From positions 310,001 to 374,000 of the forward strand of contig NZ_JAFVME010000005.1 of the NCBI RefSeq assembly GCF_018492665.1: 64,000 bases of DNA, written 5' to 3'. The stretch comes from Pedobacter sp. B4-66 (GTDB lineage Bacteria > Bacteroidota > Bacteroidia > Sphingobacteriales > Sphingobacteriaceae). The translations under genes were made by a program, and so were the position numbers. Below, in pieces: positions 9,090-18,445 of the stretch; the stretch's first letter is position 1; the number at the start of each line of letters is the position of its first letter. Below the pieces are notes generated by a model. That model searched no databases and was not told the DNA's origin. It saw nothing but the letters and a program-made list of their open reading frames with translations.

Positions 9090-9524
9090 TTAAGAATTCG
9101 CTAGAAGAGCGAGGTAGTGATCTTCACGATCGGTCATCTTTGTTTTTGCTGCTTTGCCTTTGTCTTTGTATCCTAAAAGGTGAAGGGTTCCATGAATCAT
9201 TACCCTACACAATTCTTGTTCGACAGTGTGCTTAAATGTTGCTGCGTTTTCCTTTATTCGCTCAATGCTTATAAATATGTCGCCTACAATCGTTTTAAGC
9301 TCTTCAGAGTTATCAAAAGTGATCACGTCAGTATAAGTGTCATGATTAAGATAATCCTGGTTTATACGCAATAAATATTCGTCTGAGCAGAGGATAAAAT
9401 TTAATTCCTTTAACTGATACCCTTCTGCTTCAACAGCAGACTTAAGCCAATTCTTAATGATTGTCTTTTTTTTAACGGTATAATTGGTGTCTTCAGTAAA
9501 AAAATTAACGCTCGCTTTGCTCAT
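9090..9524 (-). CDS. ybeY: Endoribonuclease YbeY (rRNA maturation factor)
   Basis: A 144-residue UPF0054 protein. YbeY is a metal-dependent endoribonuclease needed for 16S rRNA 3'-end processing and ribosome quality control. Family landmarks are INQDYLNHDTYTDVITFD in the middle and the metal site HGTLHLLGYKD near residue 110. In the textbook motif (H-x3-H-x5-H) the third ligand is histidine; here the residue at that position is aspartate (GYKD instead of GYDH). It begins 11 bp after the stop of the upstream DUF4175 gene, so the two are probably cotranscribed. Confidence 0.93.
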   Translation of the reverse strand: MSKASVNFFTEDTNYTVKKKTIIKNWLKSAVEAEGYQLKELNFILCSDEYLLRINQDYLNHDTYTDVITFDNSEELKTIVGDIFISIERIKENAATFKHTVEQELCRVMIHGTLHLLGYKDKGKAAKTKMTDREDHYLALLANS

Positions 9525-9535
9525 CAGATCATAAA

Positions 9536-12500
9536 TTATTGGGGCAAATTTAGCAATTTAAAATACTCAGTTATTTTCTTTTTGTAAAAGAAGTTTAAAT
9601 CAGGGGGTAGTTTCTGAAGCCATTCTGTTTCTGATTGCTGAGTTTTTTTAAATTTCTCGAGCATTTGTTTGTAGGATGGAGGGAAGTCTTTAGCTGATTT
9701 CGCTTCTCTTTTTGAATCTTGGTCTTGCTCGCGCTCGGCATTTTCTGCATCAAGTAATTTTGTAAGGATGCTTTTTTGACGATTAAGGGTTTCCTGCTCT
9801 ATTTTTTTATTCACTAAATCACTTTCAGTCGCCTTCATGTCCTGAATCATTTGATTGAGGTTTCCAAGGCCGTTTTTACCGTCTTTATTCTGGTCTTGAT
9901 TTATCTTTTGAAGAGCTTCTCTGATCATTTGCTGTTGCTGCGCCATTTTAGCAAACTCTTGGCTCATTTGTCCTTTAGGTACGGTGCCTTTGTTTCCATT
10001 CTTTTGGAGTTCCTCTCGAGCCTTTTGCATGCTGTTATTAAGCTGTTTTTGCATCTGCTGAAGTTGTTGCATACTGCCCTTTCCGCTAGATTTTCCGCTC
10101 CCACTAGATTTTCCATTTTTCTTCATGTTTTGCACCTGATCGAGCGCTTCATTTAGCATTAGCGTAAGGTTATTGATTGAAGTCATGGTGTATTGCTGGT
10201 TTTTGTTGGCGAGACCTGTATTTCTTTCACCAAGGTTTTCGAGACTCTTATCAATGTTGAAATTGATCTTTTGCATCTCTTCGTTAACAGCAGTTTCGAT
10301 CTGTGGCACTCTTTTGCTGAGGGAGAATAAACTATCGGCAATGGTCTTCATGTTGTCTTTAATACTGCGTTGTTTCTGAACGTTTTGCGTATAAAGAGGA
10401 TCATTGCTGTTCATGCTTTTTAGATTCAGCATTACCTTTTCCTGGTCAAAAGAAGTGTTTAGTAGGTTTTTTAATAGCTGACGCAGTTCTTGAATGTTTA
10501 GGTTGCTTTCCATTTCTGCTGATTCCTGCTGCATCTCTTCCATCTCCTTCGCTAACTTCTCCATTTGCTCAGCAGCCTTTTGTTGGCTCTTAGAGGCGTC
10601 TTTTTTGTTATTCTGGTCTAATTTGTTCTCGCTATCTTTTTGTTGTTGCTTAATCTCTGATGTTTCTTTTTCTGGATTTTTAAATGGATTAGGGCGCTCC
10701 ATTTGCTGATTTTTATCATCTAGCTTTTTAAGCTCTTTTTTTATGTCATCAAATTCGTTAGATAGCATTTTCTGCTCTTCATTTAATTTATCAGATGAGG
10801 CGTCTTTTTCAGAACTTTTCTTAGACAGCTCCTTTTGTTCTTTAGCAAGATCATTTAGCCTATCAGTATTGTTTTTTAAATTCTGTTCAAATTCGAGCTG
10901 TTTATAGAGCTCCAGAATTCTATCAAGTTCATTCTTTAATGACTTATTGTCCATTTGCATTTTGGACAGTTCGTTTTGGGTTTGATCCTTGTTGTTTTCC
11001 TCCATTAGGCTTTGAAGCTTTTGGAGCAACTCTTTGGTTTTTTCATTAAGAACATTATTAAACAGATCATCTATTTTCTTCTGTTTCTCAATTAATTCGT
11101 CCTTCAGAGCGTTGTTTTCTTCTTTCTGAAGCGTGTTCTTTTCATTTAAGGACTTGACCTCGTCTACCGCCTTTTCGAGCTGCTGCTGCTTATCTAATAG
11201 CTGCTCAATCTGTTTTTTATCGTCGAAATTGAGTTGTTTTTTATCTAAAAGGGTTTCACCGAGCTTTTTACTTTCTTTTTCAACCTCAGAAGCCAGTTTA
11301 ATGGCTTTTTCCATTTTCTGTTTAAGTTCTGTACTCCCCTGATTTAGCTTTTCTGCAACTTGTTGTTGTGTAGGGACTGCGAATATCTTTATAGCTGATT
11401 TCGTTTTTTTAGGGCCGTTAACGGCATCATTATCTGCTACCTCAAAATAATATTCGAGGGCTTGTCCTGGTTTTAGAGGGGTTTCATTTAAATTCCAAAG
11501 AAAGAAAAAAGCATTTTCAAGTTGGTTTTTCTTGAGGGGCAAGGATTTGGTTACAGTGCTTTTTAGTACACCATTTTCTTTGATGTTGTATTGGAATTTT
11601 AAAGCACTAAATCCGTGATCATCTGATATGTTTCCTGAAAAATACAGCGCCTTACTGCTTATAGAGTCCGGGGTTTCTACGATTGAGATATTAGGGAATT
11701 CATCTTTAATAATGTTTATTTGATGGGATAGGGAGTCTTTGCTGTTTATAAAGCTGTTTTTAGGGACAATTTGATATCCGGTATTTTCCTGCAATTTTTT
11801 AGTGAAGCTAAAGCTGTTGTTCTCTGAGGTTAGCGGGTATTGTTTGTTGCCAATAATAAAGCTCAGATTATTACTGTTCTCTGTATTTAATGACCAGGTT
11901 ACCGTGGTTCCCTCCGGTAAAAGTAAATCTCCTGCATTTTGTATAATCTCTTCCTTTTTGTTCAGATAGGCCGGGTATTGGAGTTTAGCTGTGATATTTA
12001 ATACCGAAGGACGAGGTTTAACTTCTATTGTGTAGGAGAGGGAATTGAAGCCTCCTCCAGAGAACTGGATTGTTTTGTTCTTTTGAAGGTTTTTGAAGGT
12101 GTATATAAAGCGGCCAGCGCTTTCTTTTTCTAGTTTGTAGGTATTGGCCGCATCTGAAACATATACTTCCTGAGGGAGTTGATTTCCTGTTATTTTAAGA
12201 TTTATGGTTAAATCATCGCCCTGCGGAACTATTAAGCTCTTGTTTAGCATTACAAAATTAAAAGGAGCCTTAGGCAGAATTTCTTTATTGTATTGAACAA
12301 AGCTGCTAGTTCCCTCCTTTATAATTGCTGGGGCAATTATGCCGATAAGAAAAATGATTGAAAGCGGGATGAAAACATATTTAATGTATTTTTTATTGTC
12401 TTTAAGCTTGATTGCGCTGGCAAATGGAATCGGTCTAAGTTCAGTTATTTTCTGATCTATACCTGCTAAAATTAATTGATTGTTATTTGGATGTTGATTG

Positions 12501-12856
12501 GCAAGGGCTTGTAATTGAAGGGTATTTAGTAACTTATCTTTTACATTAAAAAAGTGATCACCAATTAATGTAGCTGCTTCTTCAATACTTAAGTTCTTAC
12601 TTAGTTTGAAATATGAAAGTGCGGGTTTTATGATAAGAAATGATATTACAGCTGCAGAAAGGGCTAAAAAGGAGAAGAAAAGTGTGGTTTTTGTGGCTAC
12701 CCCCGGGTTTGTATAGTAAACAAAGAGAAAGAGAAAAAGATAGAATATGAGGAGTAGCGTAAGGGCATAAATGCATCCCCGTAAAAGCTTGTTTAGATAA
12801 AACTTTTGCGTAAACTCATTAACTTTAGCTATTAAAATGTCGTAATTATTATTCAT
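9536..12856 (-). CDS. DUF4175-type large membrane/coiled-coil protein
   Basis: A 1106-residue protein. Hydrophobic segments at about residues 23-47, 57-80 and 165-188 should anchor it in the inner membrane; residues ~190-500 look like a beta-rich extracytoplasmic region; residues ~500-950 are long charged coiled coils rich in K, E, Q and N, including a Ser/Gly/Lys-rich hinge (KSSGSGKSSGKGS) near residue 920. This architecture matches the DUF4175 family of Bacteroidota, of unknown function. Composition is biased but the frame is continuous. It lies directly ahead of ybeY. Confidence 0.8.
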   Translation of the reverse strand: MNNNYDILIAKVNEFTQKFYLNKLLRGCIYALTLLLIFYLFLFLFVYYTNPGVATKTTLFFSFLALSAAVISFLIIKPALSYFKLSKNLSIEEAATLIGDHFFNVKDKLLNTLQLQALANQHPNNNQLILAGIDQKITELRPIPFASAIKLKDNKKYIKYVFIPLSIIFLIGIIAPAIIKEGTSSFVQYNKEILPKAPFNFVMLNKSLIVPQGDDLTINLKITGNQLPQEVYVSDAANTYKLEKESAGRFIYTFKNLQKNKTIQFSGGGFNSLSYTIEVKPRPSVLNITAKLQYPAYLNKKEEIIQNAGDLLLPEGTTVTWSLNTENSNNLSFIIGNKQYPLTSENNSFSFTKKLQENTGYQIVPKNSFINSKDSLSHQINIIKDEFPNISIVETPDSISSKALYFSGNISDDHGFSALKFQYNIKENGVLKSTVTKSLPLKKNQLENAFFFLWNLNETPLKPGQALEYYFEVADNDAVNGPKKTKSAIKIFAVPTQQQVAEKLNQGSTELKQKMEKAIKLASEVEKESKKLGETLLDKKQLNFDDKKQIEQLLDKQQQLEKAVDEVKSLNEKNTLQKEENNALKDELIEKQKKIDDLFNNVLNEKTKELLQKLQSLMEENNKDQTQNELSKMQMDNKSLKNELDRILELYKQLEFEQNLKNNTDRLNDLAKEQKELSKKSSEKDASSDKLNEEQKMLSNEFDDIKKELKKLDDKNQQMERPNPFKNPEKETSEIKQQQKDSENKLDQNNKKDASKSQQKAAEQMEKLAKEMEEMQQESAEMESNLNIQELRQLLKNLLNTSFDQEKVMLNLKSMNSNDPLYTQNVQKQRSIKDNMKTIADSLFSLSKRVPQIETAVNEEMQKINFNIDKSLENLGERNTGLANKNQQYTMTSINNLTLMLNEALDQVQNMKKNGKSSGSGKSSGKGSMQQLQQMQKQLNNSMQKAREELQKNGNKGTVPKGQMSQEFAKMAQQQQMIREALQKINQDQNKDGKNGLGNLNQMIQDMKATESDLVNKKIEQETLNRQKSILTKLLDAENAEREQDQDSKREAKSAKDFPPSYKQMLEKFKKTQQSETEWLQKLPPDLNFFYKKKITEYFKLLNLPQ

Positions 12857-12948
12857 TAAAACAGTGGAATGGGTAATAAAGTTAGAAAATAACTTTAAGA
12901 AAACGTTTACATAAACATTTAACGAGTATTTTTAGAAAAAGTATTTTT

Positions 12949-13752
12949 ATGAAATCATCAATTTTAGTCATCACTCTTATGACGTTATTTACGAAAAGTT
13001 TTGATCCTCAACCCAAAACAAATATTAAAGGGTCTTCCTGGAATAAGAACCCTGTTATTGCTCATCGAGGAGCCTGGAAAAAGAATAATTTGCCTGAGAA
13101 TTCTATTGCTTCACTTAAAGAAGCGGCTAGATTAGGATGCTTTGGTTCTGAGTTTGATGTTCATATGACCTCTGATAGTGTTTTGGTAATTAACCATGAT
13201 GCTGACTTTTACGGGCTTCACATTGCGGAAGTGACATACAAGGAGCTTTTAACCAAGCAGCACCCTAATGGGGAGCATATCCCTACTCTAGAGGCATATT
13301 TAAAAGAGGGGATAAAACAGAAGAAAATGAAGTTGATTCTGGAGATAAAGCCTTCGAAGGCAGATCCAAAAAGAGATCTGGAAATGACTGATCATGTGGT
13401 TGCTATGGTTAAGAAATTAAAAGCTAAAGAATGGGTTGATTATATTAGTTTTAGTTATGATATTTTGAAGCGTATTTTGGTGTTGGATTCTAAAGCTAAA
13501 GTGGCTTATTTAAACGGAGATGTTTCACTAGAAAAACTTAAAGCAGATGGATTTTATGGAGCTGATTATCACTATAGTGTTTACCAAAAAGGGGAATGGT
13601 TTGTAAAAGCTAAAGAGTTGGGTTTAACTATCAATGCCTGGACAGTTAATAATGCTGATGACATAAAATGGCTGCTTAAAAATAAGGTAGAGTTTATTAC
13701 CACAAACGAGCCTGAATTGGCTTTTGAGACTATTAAATCAGAGAATAAATAA
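12949..13752 (+). CDS. Glycerophosphodiester phosphodiesterase
   Basis: A 267-residue GDPD-family TIM barrel. It should hydrolyse glycerophosphodiesters to glycerol 3-phosphate and an alcohol. The motif AHRGAWKKNNLPENSIAS (near residue 38) carries the catalytic histidine and the NLPENS loop; GSEFDVHMTSDSVLVINHD supplies the metal-binding Glu/Asp and second histidine; LILEIKPSK and INAWTVNNADD complete the barrel signature. The N-terminal ~17 residues are hydrophobic, suggesting export to the periplasm. It is divergent from the DUF4175 gene (92-bp gap) and followed by a bidirectional terminator. Confidence 0.93.
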   Translation: MKSSILVITLMTLFTKSFDPQPKTNIKGSSWNKNPVIAHRGAWKKNNLPENSIASLKEAARLGCFGSEFDVHMTSDSVLVINHDADFYGLHIAEVTYKELLTKQHPNGEHIPTLEAYLKEGIKQKKMKLILEIKPSKADPKRDLEMTDHVVAMVKKLKAKEWVDYISFSYDILKRILVLDSKAKVAYLNGDVSLEKLKADGFYGADYHYSVYQKGEWFVKAKELGLTINAWTVNNADDIKWLLKNKVEFITTNEPELAFETIKSENK

Positions 13753-13770
13753 TTGCTATAAAAACAAAAA

Positions 13771-13795
13771 AGCATCGCAGGTTATCTGCGATGCT
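13771..13795. terminator. Bidirectional intrinsic terminator
   Basis: AGCATCGCAG (13771-13780) and CTGCGATGCT (13786-13795) form a perfect 10-bp stem with a 5-nt loop. An A-rich run precedes it, giving a U tract for minus-strand transcripts, and ATTTATGTTTTT follows. It separates the convergent phosphodiesterase and cold-shock genes. Confidence 0.85.
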
Positions 13796-13818
13796 GTACA
13801 ATTTATGTTTTTAATAAT

Positions 13819-14010
13819 CTAGATTACTTTAACATTAATCGCATTCAACCCTTTTTTACCGCTTTCAACATCGTATTCAACTTTGTCGTTTTCACGAATT
13901 TCATCGATAAGGCCTGTTGAATGTACAAAAATTTCGCTATCTCCGTTTGCTGGAATGATGAATCCGAAACCTTTAGTTACATTAAAAAATTTTACTGTTC
14001 CTTCTTGCAT
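13819..14010 (-). CDS. Cold-shock protein (CspA family)
   Basis: A 63-residue single cold-shock domain, the normal length. RNP1 is KGFGFI (near residue 13) and RNP2 is IFVHST (near residue 27); it opens MQEGTVKFFNVTKGFGF. Such proteins bind single-stranded RNA/DNA as chaperones or antiterminators in the cytosol. Nothing in the sequence says whether this copy is cold-induced. Flanked by AT-rich DNA that probably holds its own promoter. Confidence 0.95.
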   Translation of the reverse strand: MQEGTVKFFNVTKGFGFIIPANGDSEIFVHSTGLIDEIRENDKVEYDVESGKKGLNAINVKVI

Positions 14011-14109
14011 TGTATTATTTATTAAAAAATTAAGTGTGCAATGTACATATTATTTTTTTATTAAAATGCAAATGATTTGTTTTTTGACGTATAAAAAATG
14101 AGAAAAGCA

Positions 14110-15051
14110 TCATTTATTGGTCTTTTTTCCCTGAACAACCAATTTAATTTCGCTAGAATGGGGTATTCCAAGTGTTTTGCCTGGCGTAACTGCCAGTAGA
14201 TTTTGAAGATAAACACTAATAATTGCTTCTAACGACTTTTTTCGTGCCTCTTTGTGTTCGGGTAGAACATTACCGAATGTAGTTAAATACATTTTTCCAT
14301 TAGCATTTACTAAGACATTAAATTCATAAGCGAAGTCCTTGTAAGCCTTGTCAATGTCGATACGATAGTATGGAAATAAATAATCGTAGGATAACGTTCT
14401 ACCCATAAAAGGATCAATTGTCGTTATTTTTTTTACCTTGATGAGCTTGCTCACAGGTGTAAATTCTACGGGTTGTCTGCCTGCAAAAGCACTATCTAAA
14501 TTTTGCGGATTACGGTTGGAACGAGCAGAGAGCCATTGGACGTAAATGGTGTCAGCTTTTGATGGTTTTTGTAACTCTTCAGCAGTAGTTTTTAATACAT
14601 TTTTCAGGTAATTATCCGAGTAGTAGGTGATGTTGACATCAGATCTTATGTCTTTCGAAATCTCCTTTTTTTGAAGGTGAAGCCTTTGAAATACAAGACT
14701 ATCCTTACTTATCTTTTTTATACGAAAATATTCATTTGCGAAATTATACACGTCACCATGATCAAACATAAGGAAAAAGGGTTGCATCTTTTTCTTTTGA
14801 GGGCTATAGGCCATCACGGTATCGTTTGATTTGAACTGAATAATCCATGACGGTTCTTGTTGAAACCCCATTTCATTAAAGGAAAGACCATTGCTAAACC
14901 GGCGTTTTACTTCCTGATATCGAATGCCGATGATCGAATCAAAGGAGAGTTTTTTTATGACTTTTTTCTCTTCTTTAGGGGTATTGCAGCCGTAAGATGT
15001 AAGGAGTAGGATTAAGCTTAGTAGTGTTGTTAAATGGGGTATCTTTATCAT
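14110..15051 (-). CDS. Putative lipoprotein of unknown function
   Basis: I choose the start at 15051 (MIKIPHLTTLLSLILLLTSYGC), giving 313 residues with a signal ending at a cysteine at residue 22; an upstream start at 15117 would put 22 polar residues ahead of the signal. The lipobox (SYGC) is imperfect. The mature part is beta-rich with no family I recognise. It includes segments such as DTIYVQWLSARSNRNPQ and TTIDPFMGRTLSYDYLFPYY. It lies just downstream of a PDZ aspartyl protease on the same strand (89-bp gap), so a joint envelope role is possible. Confidence 0.65.
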   Translation of the reverse strand: MIKIPHLTTLLSLILLLTSYGCNTPKEEKKVIKKLSFDSIIGIRYQEVKRRFSNGLSFNEMGFQQEPSWIIQFKSNDTVMAYSPQKKKMQPFFLMFDHGDVYNFANEYFRIKKISKDSLVFQRLHLQKKEISKDIRSDVNITYYSDNYLKNVLKTTAEELQKPSKADTIYVQWLSARSNRNPQNLDSAFAGRQPVEFTPVSKLIKVKKITTIDPFMGRTLSYDYLFPYYRIDIDKAYKDFAYEFNVLVNANGKMYLTTFGNVLPEHKEARKKSLEAIISVYLQNLLAVTPGKTLGIPHSSEIKLVVQGKKTNK

Positions 15052-15140
15052 ATTGGTACTTGTTCCTGATATATAAATTGGGGCTTCATTTGCTAAAAGA
15101 AGATGTTTCTTATCCATATGGAAAGGGTAAAAATAAATAT

Positions 15141-16394
15141 TTATATCCGTTTCTTCAATTTTATAAGCTTGATGAGTAGTTCTCCGTTCCTGTTGATAGA
15201 GAGGAAAATACCACGGCCATCTCCAGAGCGTAATGTTTTTGTAATATCGTTAAGATTTAATGTTTTGGTATTAGTGAAATTGATGGATATAATTTCATCA
15301 CCTTCGTGGATATCGGCCGATTGGGCGGGAGAATTAGGCTCAATTCTGCTGATAAAGTAACGCTTTTCCGGTTCTTCTTCGACATAGACTTCAATACCCG
15401 ACATATCGTGTTCAAATGGGCGAGTAAAGAACTGATTTCTTTTAAGGTACATGATTTCATTTGTATAGTCGAATGTAGTGTTGAACCTACTTAGGATTTC
15501 AGCGCCCAGGTTCCCATTTCTATTTAAAATAAGCGTTTTCGCAGCTACATCATCATATATTGGGTAAGAGGAAATGACATCGTTTAATTCAAAATTTCCG
15601 ATCCTCATTTTAGGGACACGACCTACATTTCCGCTAATTGGCCCGCCTAGCCCGATTCCAAGATTTGCAGGGATGGCATTGGGAGGTATGGGGAAAGGCT
15701 TTTCGTCTAGGGTTTCTAATGAAATGGCATGGCTAGCCCCATTATCAACAACAACTTTTGCGTTGATGGAGCCTAGTTCTTTAATATCTAACTCGACGTT
15801 TATGTATGGTTTGCTGTTGATGATTTGCAAAGGAATGATTTCTCCCTTTATTTTCTTTTTGGTTCCTGGTAAATTAAAAATTACCCTTTTGGAAGAGTAA
15901 TTTATTTCGACAGTAAAGCTATTGAAGAAGTAATAACCTAAAAGGCCATAAATTCTGGTTCCCATGTAATTTGAGAGGCCTAAAATATCGGATTTTAGTA
16001 TCGCCGTTGGTATATGATCGATGCTTGCTTTGCCAATCTGGGCAGAAATTTGGTTGGAAAGAAATGCATCTATTTCCATTCCTTTTCCAAGTCCGCTTAT
16101 TTTGATTGGGCGAAGATCTTTAAGATTTAATTCTTTAACAATAGTTGTATCTGTAATCACTAAAGGGCCAACACCGGTATCCAAAATGAAATTATAAGGT
16201 CCCTTGTTATTGATGTACAAAGGGATGATAATTAGGTTGCGAATGAGGGTAAAGTTAACGGCACTTTTTGTTCTGGAACCATTAAAGCTAAATTGCTGGG
16301 CTTTTGAAGCATATGGAGTGCAAATTCCAATTGTTATGGGAATTAGAATAACTTTTAAGAAAAAGAAATTAACAGCACGCATAAGCGGATTCAT
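15141..16394 (-). CDS. Retropepsin-like aspartyl protease with C-terminal PDZ domain
   Basis: A 417-residue exported protein with an N-terminal hydrophobic segment (residues ~8-28). Two retropepsin-type half-sites are visible: NFILDTGVGPLVITD near residue 68 and AKVVVDNGASHAISLE near residue 213, so the second has D-N-G instead of D-T-G. A PDZ domain occupies about residues 325-410 (RIEPNSPAQSADIHEGDEII). This layout is common in Bacteroidota periplasmic aspartyl-protease-like proteins; the substrate is unknown. It is divergent from the DacB-like gene with only 29 bp between starts. Confidence 0.85.
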   Translation of the reverse strand: MNPLMRAVNFFFLKVILIPITIGICTPYASKAQQFSFNGSRTKSAVNFTLIRNLIIIPLYINNKGPYNFILDTGVGPLVITDTTIVKELNLKDLRPIKISGLGKGMEIDAFLSNQISAQIGKASIDHIPTAILKSDILGLSNYMGTRIYGLLGYYFFNSFTVEINYSSKRVIFNLPGTKKKIKGEIIPLQIINSKPYINVELDIKELGSINAKVVVDNGASHAISLETLDEKPFPIPPNAIPANLGIGLGGPISGNVGRVPKMRIGNFELNDVISSYPIYDDVAAKTLILNRNGNLGAEILSRFNTTFDYTNEIMYLKRNQFFTRPFEHDMSGIEVYVEEEPEKRYFISRIEPNSPAQSADIHEGDEIISINFTNTKTLNLNDITKTLRSGDGRGIFLSINRNGELLIKLIKLKKRI

Positions 16395-16398
16395 TGAA

Positions 16399-16415
16399 CT
16401 AATTTAATAAATTAG
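16399..16415. promoter_or_regulatory. Small palindrome in a divergent gap
   Basis: CTAATTT-AAT-AAATTAG, a perfect 7-bp inverted repeat centred in the 29-bp gap between the divergent aspartyl-protease and DacB-like genes. It could be a shared operator but is low-complexity AT sequence. Confidence 0.25.
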
Positions 16416-16423
16416 TAGTCAGT

Positions 16424-17755
16424 ATGTGTAGATCTCAATTTAAAATTAATGGCTTATTTCTTTTATTAGCTGTTTCTGCTGGCCTTTTTTTAAGTAGTTG
16501 CGCTGTTGATCGTCGTATGTCAAGAAAGGTAAATGGCCTTTTTAAAGAGTCTGAGGTGTTAAAGAAGCACTATGTGGGGTTTGCTTTATACGATATGTCT
16601 ACTGATAGAATGGTGTTTGAAAATAATGCAGATAAGTACTTTACCCCGGCATCAAATACCAAATTATTTACCTTTTATGGAGGATTAAAAATGACACCCG
16701 ATTCAATTCCTGCTTTGCGGTATATTGAACGGGGAGACTCCCTTATATTTTGGGGGACAGGAGACCCCTCTTTTTTATATGCAAAATTTAAGGGAACAAG
16801 AGCTTTTGGTTTTTTAAAGACAACAAATAAGCAACTTTATTTTGCGCCGGGAAGATATTCTGGTGATTTCTATGGAAAAGGCTGGCAATGGGACGATTAC
16901 AATGATTATTATCAGTCAGAGATTAATGAGTTTCCAATAATGGGAAACTTGCTTGAGACTAAGGAAAAGAAGGGTGTGCTGACTGTTTCGCCTCGGTTGT
17001 TTGCCGATTGTGTTACACCGGATTCTTCAGCAAAAGAGACCTCCTTTTTTATAAAAAGGGATTTCAATACAAACAGATTTAATTATCCCGCTATAAAAGT
17101 GCCAGAGGGTTATACACAAGAGGTTCCGTATAAAGTTAGCTTGTCTACAACACTAGCCTTATTGTCTGATACACTTAATAAAGAGGTTGGGTTAATTAGT
17201 ATGAAAATGCCAATAAATGCCAAGACAGTATATTCTTTAAAAGCCGACTCAGTTTTTAAAGAGATGATGGTGCCGAGTGATAATTTTATAGCAGAGCAGT
17301 TACTTCTGGTTTATTGTAATCAGATTGGTGGAGGTTTGAGTGCTGAAAAGGCAATTGAATACATCAAAGAGAACTATTTAAAAGAGCTACAGGATAAGCC
17401 AGTGTGGATTGATGGTTCTGGGCTGTCGAGGTATAATTTGGTTACGCCTAGGGACATTATAACGCTTCTCAGGCTAATTTATAAAGAGGTGAATGACCAA
17501 AAGAGGTTGTTTGCAATGCTTCCGGCAGGAGGGAAGAGCGGGACCTTGAAAAATGCTTACCCCAAAACGAATGAACCTTTTGTTTTTGGAAAAACAGGAA
17601 CCCTATCAAACATTCATTGTCAGAGTGGATATGTTGTAACCAAGAAAAATAAAGTGTATTTGTTCTCTTTTATGAATAATAATTTTGTCTCATCTGCAAC
17701 TGCGGTAAGAAATGAAATGGGTAAAATTATTAGCTATATTCATGAGAATTATTAG
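16424..17755 (+). CDS. D-alanyl-D-alanine carboxypeptidase/endopeptidase (PBP4/DacB type, S13)
   Basis: A 443-residue S13 penicillin-binding protein carrying a lipoprotein signal (LFLSSCAVDR, Cys ~26). The three active-site motifs are present: SxxK in TPASNTKLF, SxN in VPSDNFIAEQ, and KTG in VFGKTGTLSN. Family members remove terminal D-Ala and cut peptide cross-links in the periplasm. It lies head-to-head with an aspartyl protease and tail-to-tail (1-bp gap) with a D-Ala-D-Ala dipeptidase, giving a small peptidoglycan-peptide cluster. Confidence 0.93.
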   Translation: MCRSQFKINGLFLLLAVSAGLFLSSCAVDRRMSRKVNGLFKESEVLKKHYVGFALYDMSTDRMVFENNADKYFTPASNTKLFTFYGGLKMTPDSIPALRYIERGDSLIFWGTGDPSFLYAKFKGTRAFGFLKTTNKQLYFAPGRYSGDFYGKGWQWDDYNDYYQSEINEFPIMGNLLETKEKKGVLTVSPRLFADCVTPDSSAKETSFFIKRDFNTNRFNYPAIKVPEGYTQEVPYKVSLSTTLALLSDTLNKEVGLISMKMPINAKTVYSLKADSVFKEMMVPSDNFIAEQLLLVYCNQIGGGLSAEKAIEYIKENYLKELQDKPVWIDGSGLSRYNLVTPRDIITLLRLIYKEVNDQKRLFAMLPAGGKSGTLKNAYPKTNEPFVFGKTGTLSNIHCQSGYVVTKKNKVYLFSFMNNNFVSSATAVRNEMGKIISYIHENY

Positions 17756-17756
17756 G

Positions 17757-18437
17757 TTATAGCTTTTCAAAAGGGATGTCCATTAGTGGATATTTTTTCC
17801 ATCCAATGAAATCAAAATGCCACCATTCGTTACTTAGCACTCGGAATCCGTAAGATTGCATTGTGGTTATCAGTAAGGCTCTGTTTTTTATTACGGCAGG
17901 CGGCAGATTTGAGTAGGATGGGGAGGCTTCAGGAGCAAAGCTATCGTATGGCGTAGGCATTTGTAGTTCCTTCCCGGTTTTTAAATTGATTAGCGTTAGG
18001 TCTATAGCGCAACCACGATTGTGTTTAGAGCCTTTTTTAGGATTTGCTACAAAATTTTTATTCTTAGCTTTTTTGTAGAAGGCTTGCGTAATGGTGTAAG
18101 GACGGTATCCATCGAATATTTTCAACCCGTAGCCCTTTTTGTTAAGGGCTGATTGTACTCTCTTTAGTTGCGCTACAACAGGTTTTCTGGCAAAGGCGCG
18201 AGCCTCTCTGTACATTACCTGATTCATGAAATTATTTCTGGTAGCATACCTGATATCGAGTGCAATATTTGGTATTGCCTTTTTGATTTCTATGAGCTGA
18301 TTATTAGGATCATCGATATACGATGAGCGATAATCTTCATAGGAATTGATCACCTGTAGCCCATAAGGATTGCCAGTTGTTTTTTGTGCCGATGTAAATA
18401 ATGGGATGAGCAGCAATAGACACAGGTATTTTTTCAT
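17757..18437 (-). CDS. D-alanyl-D-alanine dipeptidase (VanX/DdpX type, M15D)
   Basis: A 226-residue zinc peptidase with a signal peptide (MKKYLCLLLLIPLFTSAQK). Zinc and catalytic residues are in SKHNRGCAIDLTL (SxHxxGxAxD motif) and NEWWHFDFIGW (ExxWH). It should release D-alanine from D-Ala-D-Ala in the periplasm. In vancomycin-resistant bacteria VanX does this in the cytosol, but the signal peptide and housekeeping context here argue for cell-wall peptide salvage. Alanine dehydrogenase lies directly upstream on the same strand (8-bp gap). Confidence 0.9.
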   Translation of the reverse strand: MKKYLCLLLLIPLFTSAQKTTGNPYGLQVINSYEDYRSSYIDDPNNQLIEIKKAIPNIALDIRYATRNNFMNQVMYREARAFARKPVVAQLKRVQSALNKKGYGLKIFDGYRPYTITQAFYKKAKNKNFVANPKKGSKHNRGCAIDLTLINLKTGKELQMPTPYDSFAPEASPSYSNLPPAVIKNRALLITTMQSYGFRVLSNEWWHFDFIGWKKYPLMDIPFEKL

Positions 18438-18445
18438 TCTCTGGG

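Noticed and set aside
9536..12856. Degenerate or frameshifted gene because of biased composition
   Set aside because: The frame is open for 1106 codons and the bias fits coiled coil, not decay.
17757..18437. Vancomycin-resistance operon
   Set aside because: The VanX-like enzyme has a signal peptide and no vanH, vanA or vanRS neighbours; a cell-wall salvage role fits better.
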